Assembly (NCBI GenBank): GCA_029215795.1
Contig: JARDYH010000005.1
Location: 163,891,814 to 163,955,813 of the forward strand
From: Anniella stebbinsi
Lineage: Eukaryota; Chordata; Lepidosauria; Squamata; Anniellidae
Direction of reading: 5' to 3'
DNA: 64,000 bases
The notes below the pieces were generated by a model, which was not told the DNA's origin, searched no databases, and worked only from the letters and a program-made list of their open reading frames with translations. Below, one piece after another: positions 31,381 through 41,494 of this stretch (within the stretch, counting starts at the first letter, position 1; every line of letters starts with the position of its first letter). The translations under genes were made by a program, and so were the position numbers.

Positions 31381-31610
31381 CTAACCAGGCACTGAAAGGA
31401 TGACAATGTTGGTGGTAGGCAGACTTCGCTGGGGAGAGCGTTTCACAGTGGAGGTTGGAGGGGGGGACACCACCGAAAAGGCCTTGCGATCCACTGAACC
31501 TAACTTGGAGGAGGCCCTCTTGATGACAGCTGTCTGACGATATTCGAAACTATACCTTAGCACCTGCAAGGTATGAAATAGCAGGCTATTCGTTATGTTC
31601 AAATGCATTT
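31381..31610 (-). mobile_element. L2-type LINE C-terminal fragment, unit boundary
   Basis: The minus-strand frame contains RKAFSVVSPPPTSTVKRSPQ and TTNIVILSVPG, a worn L2 C terminus. It forms the left part of the homology with positions 1-170 and 61,373-61,600. Confidence 0.55.
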
Positions 31611-32355
31611 CTTTGTTTAGTTAGGATACAATCCTTTAGTAGGCATACAACTATCCAACATGGAGTGGGAGGAGCGGTGGAGGTGATGTTATCCTCCACA
31701 CGGCCCCAGTTCTGCATTTTAGCGAGACAACTGTTTTCACTCATCTAACTGAGGCATTGGGGAGGGAATGAGGCTGGGGAGGGGCTGTTTTCTTTTACTG
31801 GGTATATGTAAGCCACACTGGGAGTGCCTGAGGAATGGGATTTTTTTTTAAAAAAAAAGCACATTAAGGGTACTATCCTTTGCACGTTTAGATAGAAAAA
31901 AGTCCGACAACTCCCAGCATTCCTGAGCCAGAATGGATGGGTTGAGGGATGCTAGGAGTTGTAGGACTTTTTCTGTCGAAACATGCAACAACAGTGAATT
32001 ATGGGTGAATCAATCATGGGATTGCGTGCCATTGCCTTTTTGATTATGCAGCCTCCGATTGGCCCAGTTGGAGGCTATCTTTTGAGGTGTGTACCCAGAC
32101 GTTATTGGTTAATTGTGTCCCGGTTCGCAAATCAGGAAATAACCTGACTGGAGGTTGCATATTCAAAATGGCGACAGCACATGCTGGGCACACAAGCTGG
32201 TGAATGTGCCCAGTGTCCTTTCACCCCCTTCTCTACCCACTGTCCGCTCATAAGCGGATTGGACTGACTTCACGCTGCCTGCAGTTTTACATGCCCATGC
32301 ATGTAATTGGGTGCCCGCGGACATTTGAGCAGCACACAGGGCAAAACATGCTGGG

Positions 32356-32540
32356 TAGGTTGACCAGATAAAATCCAGGTCAGGGCTCATGTAACTTTAA
32401 CAGTTGTAGAAAAAAGGGAATTTCAGCCAGTGTCATTCGTATGCAATTAGTTCCTGGTGAAATTCCCTCTTCATCACAACAGTTAAAGGTGCAGGCACTA
32501 TACTAGAGTGACCATATACAAAAGAAGGCAGGGCCCCACG
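32356..32540. mobile_element. GTGACC-type MITE with flanking partial duplication, unit 2
   Basis: TAGGTTGACCAGATAAAATC at the left, internal TTTAACAGTTGT / ACAACAGTTAAAG arms, and CTAGAGTGACCATATACAAA at the right. GACATT(T/A)...AGCAGCACAC and GCAAA.CATGCTGGGT repeat on both sides (32,318 and 32,540), so the MITE is framed by a ~210-bp direct duplication absent from unit 1. Confidence 0.5.
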
Positions 32541-32749
32541 GACATTAAAGCAGCACACTGGGCAAAGCATGCTGGGTGAGGCCAAACCTGAACTCTTGAG
32601 AATGTACAGCAAGGTTACCCCAAACTGGTGCCCTTCAGATACGTTGAACCTGTGCTAGCTGGGGGATGCAGGGAGTCTAACGCACTTGGAGGGCACCAGG
32701 TTGGGGAAGGCAGTTGTAGGAAAACACTACTTTTCAAGTATATCTTTAG

Positions 32750-33545
32750 TAGGGATGTGTATTGTATTGGATCCGATGTCCGATTCCGAAGCGAATCAGG
32801 GGAAATTGGACATCCGATACCAATTTTGTTTCAGGTGCTCCGATCTCATCTGAGCTGAGATTTTGTTTATCTGATTCAAATTGGATAAAATCGGAACATC
32901 AGACGCCATTTTGGAATGATTTCCCCCATAATCTTCTATTACTGTAAAAATGTCTATAACTTTTTTATTTTTAAAGATAGAATCATGAAACTTGGCCACA
33001 TGGCAGATGGGTTTGAGGTACTTCTGTGTGAAAAATTTCAGAAAGATAGGTCCAGGCCTTTTGTGGCTATATTTTTTTTTAATAACAAAACAGGAATGCC
33101 TATAACGTTTTTCTTTTTAAAGATCCACACATGAAACTTTGCTACCTTGGATATGGTATGTTGCTATTCATGTGTGTGAAATTTCAGAACCATAGGTGCT
33201 TGCCTTGGGTGACAATGAATTTTTGAAAAATGGGTTGCATTGGGATAAAGACAGTTATGCCTTCTACTTTTTATTTTTAAAGATAGAACCTTGAAACTTC
33301 GCCACATTAGAGATGACATGTAGGTAGTGATGTGTGAGAAATTTCAGAAACATAGGTTCAAGCGTGTAGTGGCAAGGTATTTTTTGTAAAAATGAGGAAA
33401 GAAACTCATTGAACTTTTTTATTTTTAAAGATAGAATCATGAAACTTGGCCACATGGCAGATGGGTCTGAGGTACATGTGTGAGAAATTTCTGAAAGGTA
33501 GGTCCAGGCGTTTTGTGGCTATGAATTTTTAACTTTAAAAGTTCC
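32750..33545. mobile_element. TAGGGATGTG-type element with four ~150-bp internal modules, unit 2
   Basis: Same left terminus as 1,303. The AT-rich module with (T)nAAAGAT and CATGAAACTT...GAAATTTCAGAA repeats at 32,973, 33,119, 33,279 and 33,427 (spacing 146, 160 and 148 bp); the first and last are most alike. Unit 1 has one module. The same four are present in unit 3 (62,743-63,538). Confidence 0.7.
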
Positions 33546-33743
33546 AAAAGTTCCAATACAGTGGGTTTGACAGATGACAGAGGGGGAAGAAGGCAGAGGA
33601 GGGGGGTGCTGTTTGCTGTAGCAAAACAGGATTAAAAAATTGCAGAAAATATTTTTCAACTTTCCTGCAAAGTTCCATTTCTCTGGGCTTTCACACACCT
33701 GGGCTCTACCCTGTTTTGTCCTTCAAGAGTTGACAATATAGAA

Positions 33744-34409
33744 ATATAGGAAGCTGCCTTATACAGTCAGCCCCTTGGTTCAACTACCCAGTATTCCTGA
33801 CACTGGCTCAGTTCGGACAACATATTAAGCAACGGAGGTGTAAATAACGTACGGACCATGCGTTAGGCAGGAGGAGCTCCACAGACGACACACTGCAGCC
33901 GGCACTGCTTGGAACCGGCAAACGCCCCGGCTGCAAGGAACTTGCGGCGACCATTTTGGTTGTAGCCTCTCTTCCGTGTATCCCCCAGCTGTATCCCAGC
34001 ATGCACCGTGAGTTCTGCCTGCTGCATAGAGGGGCTGGGGTTTTTTGGCTGCTCTAGGCAGCAGAACTCTATTGCGAAACGGAATAGTCCGCACAGGGGT
34101 GAGGGGCTGAATTCGGATGACACTTTAAACAACGGGGCTTTGAGCTAAACAATGTGCAAGCCCGTTGTTTCGCTCTGTTGTTTAAAGTGCCTGATTAACA
34201 TACTGTCAGTTGTGTGTGCGTTGTGTGCTGCCCTCCAGACGACACAATAAGCAACACAACTGGCGATTGTTCCCCCCTCCTCCGTTGCCTAATGTGTCGT
34301 CCGAACTGAGCCACTGACTGGCAGCAGCTCTCCAGGGTTTCAGGCAGAAGCTGGGGATCGAACCTGGGACCATCTGCATGCAAAGATACCACTGAGCCAT
34401 GGCCCCTCC
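33744..34409 (-). mobile_element. tRNA-Ala-like SINE interrupted by a MITE, unit 2
   Basis: The complement of the SINE: AGGAAGCTGCCTTATACAGT (3' part) to GGGGATCGAACCTGGGACCA and ACCACTGAGCCATGG (tRNA part). The body is split after CCTGACACTG by the element at 33,806-34,311. Unit 1 shows the unsplit form. Confidence 0.8.
33806..34311. mobile_element. Nested TIR element (506 bp), absent from unit 1
   Basis: The ends GCTCAGTTCGGACAACATAT and the inverse AATGTGTCGTCCGAACTGAGC are inverted. CACTG flanks both sides (33,801-33,805 and 34,312-34,316). Because the ends continue symmetrically into the flanks, the true duplication could be 3 to 5 bp. It contains a further inverted pair, CACTTTAAACAACGGGGC / TTGTTTAAAGTG, suggesting an element within the element. 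Confidence 0.75.
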
Positions 34410-34784
34410 CCTAAAGTCTGTGATATTTCAGGATTTGGAATAATGCAGATCTGGCAATCCTAGATACCAAGGTGCCAGACCTCAAGAAATTAACATACCA
34501 AAGAATACTATGGATTTGTAACAAGGGTGGGTAATTTGTGGATACAGGATATCCGCCTGTACATACGCCCACCCCCCACATTTCCCCCTCTCTGCCTGCT
34601 GAGATCTTTGGATCTCTGAGGTGACTGGCATGGAAGTAAAAGCCTCTCCAATACTCCAGCAATTGCCACCAAGGCCAGATCTACACCAAGCAGGAGACAA
34701 CACTTTGAAAGCAATTTGAAAGCTGTATATGGAATGTGTCCTGGACACCAACAGTTGTCAATACCGTTATAAAGCAGTAGTGTA

Positions 34785-34944
34785 TAGGGTGACCATATGA
34801 AAAGGAGGTCAGGGCTCCTGTATCTTTAACAGTTGTATAGAAAAGGGAATTTCAGAAGGTATCATTTGTATGCATGAAATTCCCCCTTCATCACAACAAT
34901 TAAAGCTGCAGGAACCTTGCCCTTTTTTGTATCTGGTCACTCTA
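34785..34944. mobile_element. GTGACC-type palindromic MITE with TA flanks
   Basis: TAGGGTGACCATATGAAAAG and the inverse TTTTGTATCTGGTCACTCTA span a 160-bp near-palindrome with TTTAACAGTTGT / ACAACAATTAAAG inner arms. TA is present on both sides, consistent with a Tc1/mariner-type MITE. Confidence 0.7.
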
Positions 34945-35034
34945 TAAAAGAGGACAGGGCTCCTGCAGCTTTAACTGTCGTGGCTGTGACCCCAAGGCCT
35001 AACCCTAGTTGGATCACCGGGGTGGTGGTGGTAT

Positions 35035-35499
35035 TGTTGCGTAAATCGCTCTTAGAGTTCTTTTCTGGAGGTGTCTCAATTTTCAGCCAGAGAAGCGAAG
35101 CAGAGTCAAAGCGGAGGTACAAAAAGCTTTATTCTTTCTCAAGAGAAGGTTCAAACCCGGATTCATGTCCCAAGCAAGGTTTGACCAAATTTTTGAAGAA
35201 TGCAAACCAGTTATATTACAATCAGAGCATAGTATTTTCTGGCTGAATGCCCAGAACTGTTATTTCAGTGCTATTTTGAAGTAGCCCTGCTTTTACAAGG
35301 TCTTCTTGCCTGAGCTTCAAAGAAAAGATTAGACTATTTAGTTTATCATAACAAGTCCTAACAGATACTCTTTGTTTTACTTTTTTTTAACAAAGCAATA
35401 GCTGGCTAGCATTAGAGCATGCGCTGAGTGTGAAGCAATGAACAAAATATAGGCAAAAACAAAATGGGGTGGCTCTGGTTCTTACTATATTTGCTAACA
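35035..35499 (-). mobile_element. 3' LTR of gammaretrovirus-like ERV
   Basis: On the minus strand it starts TGTTAGC after a purine-rich tract (AAGAGGGAAT) and ends CGCAACA, so the TG...CA ends are kept. An AATAAAGCTTTTTG polyA signal lies ~100 bp from the end (about 35,125-35,140). No second LTR was found to the right of gag, so the provirus is incomplete. Confidence 0.65.
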
Positions 35500-35890
35500 A
35501 TTCCCTCTTAAGGAATTTAAAGACTTTATATCCTGTTATTCTCAATCTCTATTCTGAAAACATTGCAAACACAACAGTTCATCGGGGGATCATACACATC
35601 AAAATATTCTCTTTTTTCTCAGTCCACATCTGGATTATCACGTTCCTCATGTCTTCCCACAAAATAGCGGTGATATCAGGGCAAACTGGACACTGGGTGC
35701 ATTGATAATTTTAGGAGTACCCAAGGGGTATTTCCCCTAATTTCAGTAAGAACATTCTCTGGGTCATACTGTAGAATGGTTATAGCTATCTCTTCGTGAC
35801 CCTGATCGCATTCAATCCATTGAATTGACTGGAGTATGGGTTCCTGATTTACATGGTTTTGTAGTTTTATGAATTCAGAGCCATTCATAT

Positions 35891-36980
35891 CTAATTTTCT
35901 ACTTCTAATTCTTCATACTCGCCTTCTTCTTGCATAGCCAGCAGTGCATATTGAGCATACATTTCACGCTCTACGATAGAACTTACTACTCGTTTTACTA
36001 ACGCCATAAAGCAAGGAATACAGCAAGGCAAAATGCAGATGAAAATCATAACTAAGCAAAATACTAAGAATGCAGTTTTAAGCTATCCAAAATTAGGGAG
36101 CCAAGATGTGAGCCAATCCAAACTCCATCCATTCTAATTTTGGACTGGCACATGGGCTACTACTTTTATGTTTCTAGCCAGCCCTTTTATAATTTCTCTA
36201 TTGTCATCTATATTGGAGCAACAATCCGAAAAATTCAGAGCAACACAGAGGGCACCTTGTGCTGCCAGTACATAATCTAATCCCAATTTCAATTGCAAAG
36301 TTGCAGATCGGAGCTGGGTAAATTGAGTGGCAATTAGGTCCAGGGCATCAGCTGTGTGATTTGCCATGATTTCTACTACTGCTTGTAAATGTATCAGCCG
36401 GTTTGTCAAATAGTGGCTGCTCCTGCCAGACACAGTTGGTTCCCAGGTAGCGGGACCCATCGACTCAACTATACGCTTAGCTGGCCATTCCTCATCATTC
36501 TATTTCTGACTCCCTCCTCCAGCTATGCCTTTTAGATCTAAAGATTTCTTTTCTCTTTTGTGGACATCAGAGGAAATTATCCACAGTCCTGGAACCACAA
36601 CACTTAACTAACAGCAACCTTTCCAATTTTGGGGGAATTGTTTATAAGCCCACTCTTCTCAGATCCACCACAAATGATGTCTATGCCCCTTGTCTCGGGA
36701 CCGGAGAAGAGCTAAGGTTACAGAGGATAGTGTAGAAGTCTCTGTTATACGGGTCCCATTTTTGAAATGAGTACAGTTTTTACCCCAATTGTGCATCCAC
36801 TCTTTGCTCAAAGAGCAGCCACAATCTTTGAAAGGTACTCCACTTAATTTGCTACAATTCCAGGTTCCCTCTTTCGGGGCTGTTTGGACAGAATACCAAG
36901 TTTCATGGCACACTGACTGGCCAATGAACAAACCTGAACCATACTGTGAAATGCAGCTCTGTCCTTGCAAGGGAATTACT
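35891..36980 (-). pseudogene. ERV env remnant (gammaretrovirus-like)
   Basis: Minus-strand fragments of a surface subunit (36,970-36,659, Cys-rich with N-glycosylation-type NCT/NGT sites) and a transmembrane subunit (36,460-36,134). The latter has a heptad-like stretch, then an ISD-like LDYVLAAQGALC followed by a C-x7-CC motif. Downstream (about 36,090-35,900) is a hydrophobic anchor and a short acidic cytoplasmic tail. Several stops interrupt the frame, including one after the surface part and one before the anchor. Env proteins of this group mediate entry in intact viruses; this copy is broken. Confidence 0.7.
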
Positions 36981-37078
36981 CTGAGGGCTCTGCTGGAATC
37001 ATAATGAGTATAATTAAAGGGTGGTGGCTTTGGACCCCGGTCCCCATCATTGCTCTTCGCCTTCCTCTCTAAACACTC

Positions 37079-38300
37079 TCACCTCCGCTTCAGGCTTGGG
37101 GGGGGGGGGCCCTTTTTGTTTAGACAATTTTGCTTCCAGTGACCAAAAATTTTGCAATAAGCACATTGATTCTTATCAAGCGGGGGCCGTCTGTCCCCCT
37201 TTCTCATTTGGATTTCTGCCCATAGCAACTGCCATAAATTTACTTGCTGTTTCATTCTTCTATCCTGCCTCTTTCCTTCTTCTTGCTCCCTTGATGCAAA
37301 AACTTTCTGTGCCACCTCCAATAATTCCGACAAAGGCTTCCCGGGACCTCCCTCCAATTTCTGCATTTTTTTCTTTATATCTAGGGTCGCTTGACTTATA
37401 AACATCACATTCACTAGTCTCTAGTTCTCAGGGTCTTCTGGGTTAAAAGAGGAGTAGTGCCGAAAAGCCGAATACAATCTTTCAAGGAAAGCAGATGGGC
37501 TCTCATCTCTTTCCTGCCTAACATCATATATCTTAGACATGTTTTGAACTTTAACCACAGCCTTCCGGAGGCCTTCCACAATCAATCCCAGATAAGTGGC
37601 ACAACGCGCCCGATCTTCTGGCCCTGAACCCCAACGCGGGTCCTCTAATGGGCACATCACATCCAAGCCTGCCACCGCTCCCCCAGCATCGGCAATCCTT
37701 TGAGCCGCAATACTTTGGCTATGACCTAGTACTGAGCATTTCTCAGCAGCTGTCGGAAAGGTATCCATCATCATGTGAGAATCAGCCCAATTTGGTTGGT
37801 GTGTTCTTCCAATACTCTGAAACAATGTGATCATTTCCTCAGGCTCATCAGAAAAGGAGGGTTTCTGATTTTTCCAGTTAACTAAATCAGATATATACTA
37901 ATCTCGCCCCTCCCTCTGTCATTATTTGTCACAAGGGCATCTCTTTACCAGGAGTGTCAAATCCTTTCCCTTTTCTTCTTAAAGCTGTGGGCTGGGGAGT
38001 CAGGGGTTTAGCAGCCTGCCTAGCCTCTTCCAAGAGGCCCACATAAGAGGAAGGATTTACAGCTACAGTTTCACCTTCCTCTGATCCATCACTGCCAGCT
38101 TGTGGAGACAGCACTGGCATTGCAGGAGACAGGGAAGCGTGCTCAGAAGAGGAGCCTTGATTCTTGGCTTCCTTTCCTGTAAATTCTCTCCCTTTCTTCC
38201 GCCCGGGTCTTGCCATCATAGCCTTACACACTTGTCCCAAACATTTCTTAATCCAACCTGGTTTTGTTTGAACCCAATACTGCCATGAATCTATATATAC
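37079..38300 (-). pseudogene. ERV gag remnant (gammaretrovirus-like)
   Basis: Three consecutive minus-strand fragments: a matrix/p12-like Pro- and Ser-rich part (38,240-37,929), a capsid part with the major homology region (37,834-37,421; QERDESPSAFLERLYSAF), and a nucleocapsid part with a single C-x2-C-x4-H-x4-C knuckle (37,414-37,079). Single-knuckle NC and this capsid type indicate gammaretrovirus affinity. The true start codon, leader and 5' LTR are missing. Env follows within ~100 bp, with no protease, reverse transcriptase or integrase between, so pol has been deleted. Confidence 0.75.
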
Positions 38301-38309
38301 AAATTGATT

Positions 38310-38690
38310 CCATAACCCACGTTCAGTTATAATAACATCAGTTTAGAAATCAAGCTAGAATCAAAAGACGCCTCCAGCCATTGCAGGTCAAGTTGCTGGT
38401 CAAGCTGCGTGGCGAGCACATTGGGGCTGCTTGGGTGTGAGAAATTGTTGTTGTCCAGCAGCAAGGATGACTCCAAACGCAGCACACACGCAGCTGCCTT
38501 CTCGGGTCTCTGAGGCCTCCTCTTCAGGTAGGGTGGGTTTCTTTAAAAAAAATGCTGAACTACATTTTTAAAGTTTTTTATAGATGTGTGTGTGTTTTGA
38601 ATTTGAACACAGATAAAAAAACCTAGGTCTCTTAAAAAACATTTCTGAGTAAAGGAAGCTGAATGTTTAGTGAACTTTTCTTTAATATTT
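38310..38690. other. Unassigned sequence beside the ERV
   Basis: No LTR-like match, no frame and no copy in unit 1. Origin unclear. Confidence 0.3.
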
Positions 38691-39190
38691 TCCATTTATT
38701 TTGGTGAATTAATTGGGGTGGTGTATGTGGATGTGTTTTAATACTTTTATTAGGTTTGCCATGGGTGAGTGTGCTAGTACGTGTAGATATTTATTTTATT
38801 TTCAGTCTTGGTTGAGTGTGTGTGGTTGTTCAGTTGGTTGGTTTTTGCCTTGGTGCTTGTCTGGATTTTTATTATTTTTCCTTGGGTGAGTACGTGGGTG
38901 AGAGTTGTAATTTTATTATTATTTTATTGCAATGGGTATGTGCATGTTTTTGTGTTATTTTGCATTGTGTGGGTGGATTATTGCTATTATTGTCATTATT
39001 ATTTTGCTTTTGGCGAGTGTGGGGATGGATTTTTATCCCCCCCTCCAGTTAAGTGTGTGGGGGAGGTTGTTGTTGTTTTAATTGCCTTCGGGAGGGTGTG
39101 GAGTTTTTCCCCAACTTGGGTGAGTGTGCAGGGGTATGTAGATTTTAATTTTTATTGCCTTTGGTGAGTATGAGGTGTGTGTGGCGGCTG
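38690..39190. repeat. GT-rich degenerate tandem repeat
   Basis: A ~50-70-bp degenerate period built on TTTATT.TTTTGCC followed by TTGGGTGAGTGTG recurs about eight times (38,762, 38,810, 38,881, 39,011, 39,046, 39,115, 39,161). It is strongly strand-asymmetric, with G and T dominating the plus strand. The open frames across it are compositional artefacts. Unit 2 only. Confidence 0.55.
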
Positions 39191-39218
39191 CTTTTACCTG
39201 TGGTGTGTATGTCTGCCC

Positions 39219-39525
39219 GCTTTAACTGTTGTAATGAAGAGGGAATATCACCAGGTGCTGCATGCATACAAGTAACACTTGATAAAATTCTAGCCAAGTT
39301 GCCTTAAAGCAATTTCATGTATATATCACAATGTAAATAATGTTGATGTCTCACATCTGCCCCACCTCTTTACAGCTTCTCACTATTTCTACACAGCTTT
39401 TCAGACAAGGAAATACATGTTTGTCTTAATTGTGTGCTGTGAAATCAGACATGTGACCAAGACTATGTTCGGGTGGCCATTTTGGACCTGGATTTTGGTT
39501 TCTAAAATCTGGTCACCCTATTTAT
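39219..39525. mobile_element. GTGACC-type MITE remnant
   Basis: TTTAACTGTTGTAATGAAGA and the terminal AAATCTGGTCACCCTA match the family at 34,785. The interior is replaced by other sequence. Confidence 0.4.
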
Positions 39526-39532
39526 TAGGCCA

Positions 39533-41345
39533 TCTCAAAATACCCCCCCCCCCAAATTTCAAGACCTAACACATTTTGGGGTGGGGAATTTTTGATTTGG
39601 CTTCATAAAAGTATGACACTATATGGATCTTAGAATAATTTTGGAGGCTTCTTCCTTCTGATCACTTTTGGAAACAGGAAAGTCCTTTGGCCTGAACCAG
39701 CAAAACAATTCTTACGGTTCTGTACGAGTGCAATCCTATATGTGTTTAGACACAGAAAAGTCCTACAACTTGCTGGCTGGGGAATGCTGGGATTTGTAGG
39801 ACCTGCACCCTAAGAGAGTTGTTTACCGCAGCACACAACTCCTCCTCCCTCCCTCTATTATTACTAATATTATTATTATCAGTTATTCAGAAATGTAGGC
39901 CCCCTATAGAGTTGTTTCTAATTACCTGCTCTGCTGACGGATCCAAGAGGAAAGCTACCCAGATTAATTCCAAATTATATTTCTAGTGCTGGGGTTTGGG
40001 GCTGTTTGTGGTCGATTGCTCTTTACCAGAAGTTAGCTGCCACTGAAAACCGCTACTCGCCCTTCAGAAAAGTCCCGGATTCTCATACACTGCGGGGAAA
40101 TGAAATCAAAAGGGGCCATGCCCGCCCCTCCTCCCCCACAGCTTGCAAGCTGCACTTGCAGACCTCTCCGTACTCGGCAGAGCATTTTTTGTTCGGTCGT
40201 CTCAGGGTCCCTCTATATGACATCACTCTGCACCTGTTTCTCCAAATATGGGCTTTTCCCTATATTCAAATTTACGTCTAATAATGATAGATGAGAGACG
40301 TGAAGGCGCGTTACGGGCTCCATATACTGCACCTTTCACTTGTTTATATGCGTAGATTCGCATTATAGGTGGAGCATAGATCGAGCCCTGAAAGAGGAAA
40401 AGTTGAGGAAAGTTCTGTCCTAGTGGCTTTTGGTACCGCCCACCTGCATTTCCTGCCATTCATTACCCCTGTCCATCTGGTAAAACCGGTAAAGCAAGTT
40501 ACATTGCAGTCTCTTCCTGTCAGATAGACAGATTGCTTGTCTTTCAGATGTTAATCTGTTGCAAATCGGGTCTCCTTGGAAACATCCTGTGGGCTTGATT
40601 TTGTATTAAACTGCTTCGCCGAAGATTTCATGCAGTAAAAGGAACTAAAACTCAAAATTCACTAGCACCAGTGAATGTGAATCACAGAGTTCAATGAGGC
40701 TTGAATTAGCGACAAAATGAGAGCATGTCCTGTGTCTTGCTTCCCGGGGAGCAAGTCCCCCCCACCTGCTCAATGCGCCTTACTCCCGAGTAACAGCACA
40801 CAAGACGGCCGCTCAATGCCAGGAACTCTCTCTCAAGGAGAGAAGTTTCCTTGCCTTTTTCCAGCCAGGATCCCAGCAAGAGAGAAGGGAGATGGAGGGA
40901 GGGAACTGGGGTAGATACGAAATCTGAGCCAGCCTGAAATACTCAAAATGAACAGCGCACATCTTTTTTCCAACCCCCTTTCTCTAGCAACAAAGGGGCA
41001 GTCATTCACTCATGACATCACCAGCCCTGCCCACCAAACTACGCCCATGATTAGCATTAATCCCAGTGGTCAGTAGGGTTACATGACAATAAAGTGGTCG
41101 AACTTCGGAGAAAAATTTAAAGTCTCCGTAAATCAACACCTTGGAAATGTGCATTAATAGAGGCTATAAATCACATTGACGTCTGATTTGCGCCCTGCTT
41201 GTCTGTCCTAAATGCCATCAGAGCTAAGTCAAGGAGGCGCAAATAAGCCGTCTAGAGGTACCTTCAATCTAGGGTGACGATTAAGCAGACTCCGAGTTGA
41301 ATTTCAGCAGACACAATAGCAACAAATAAACAGAGAACCCCACTT
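39533..41345. other. Duplicated non-coding block, unit 2 copy
   Basis: Counterpart of 6,650-8,465, ending at the L1 insertion. No gene recognised. Confidence 0.5.
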
Positions 41346-41494
41346 TTTTTAAAAAAATAATTTTTATTAATTTCAACACAATAAACATACACAATATAAA
41401 ACATACACAATATAAAACAAACTACAACCCTCAACAATCCCCCCGTGCACCCCCCCGAGACCTTCTCATGATCATTCTTCCTCCTTCCAAAATT

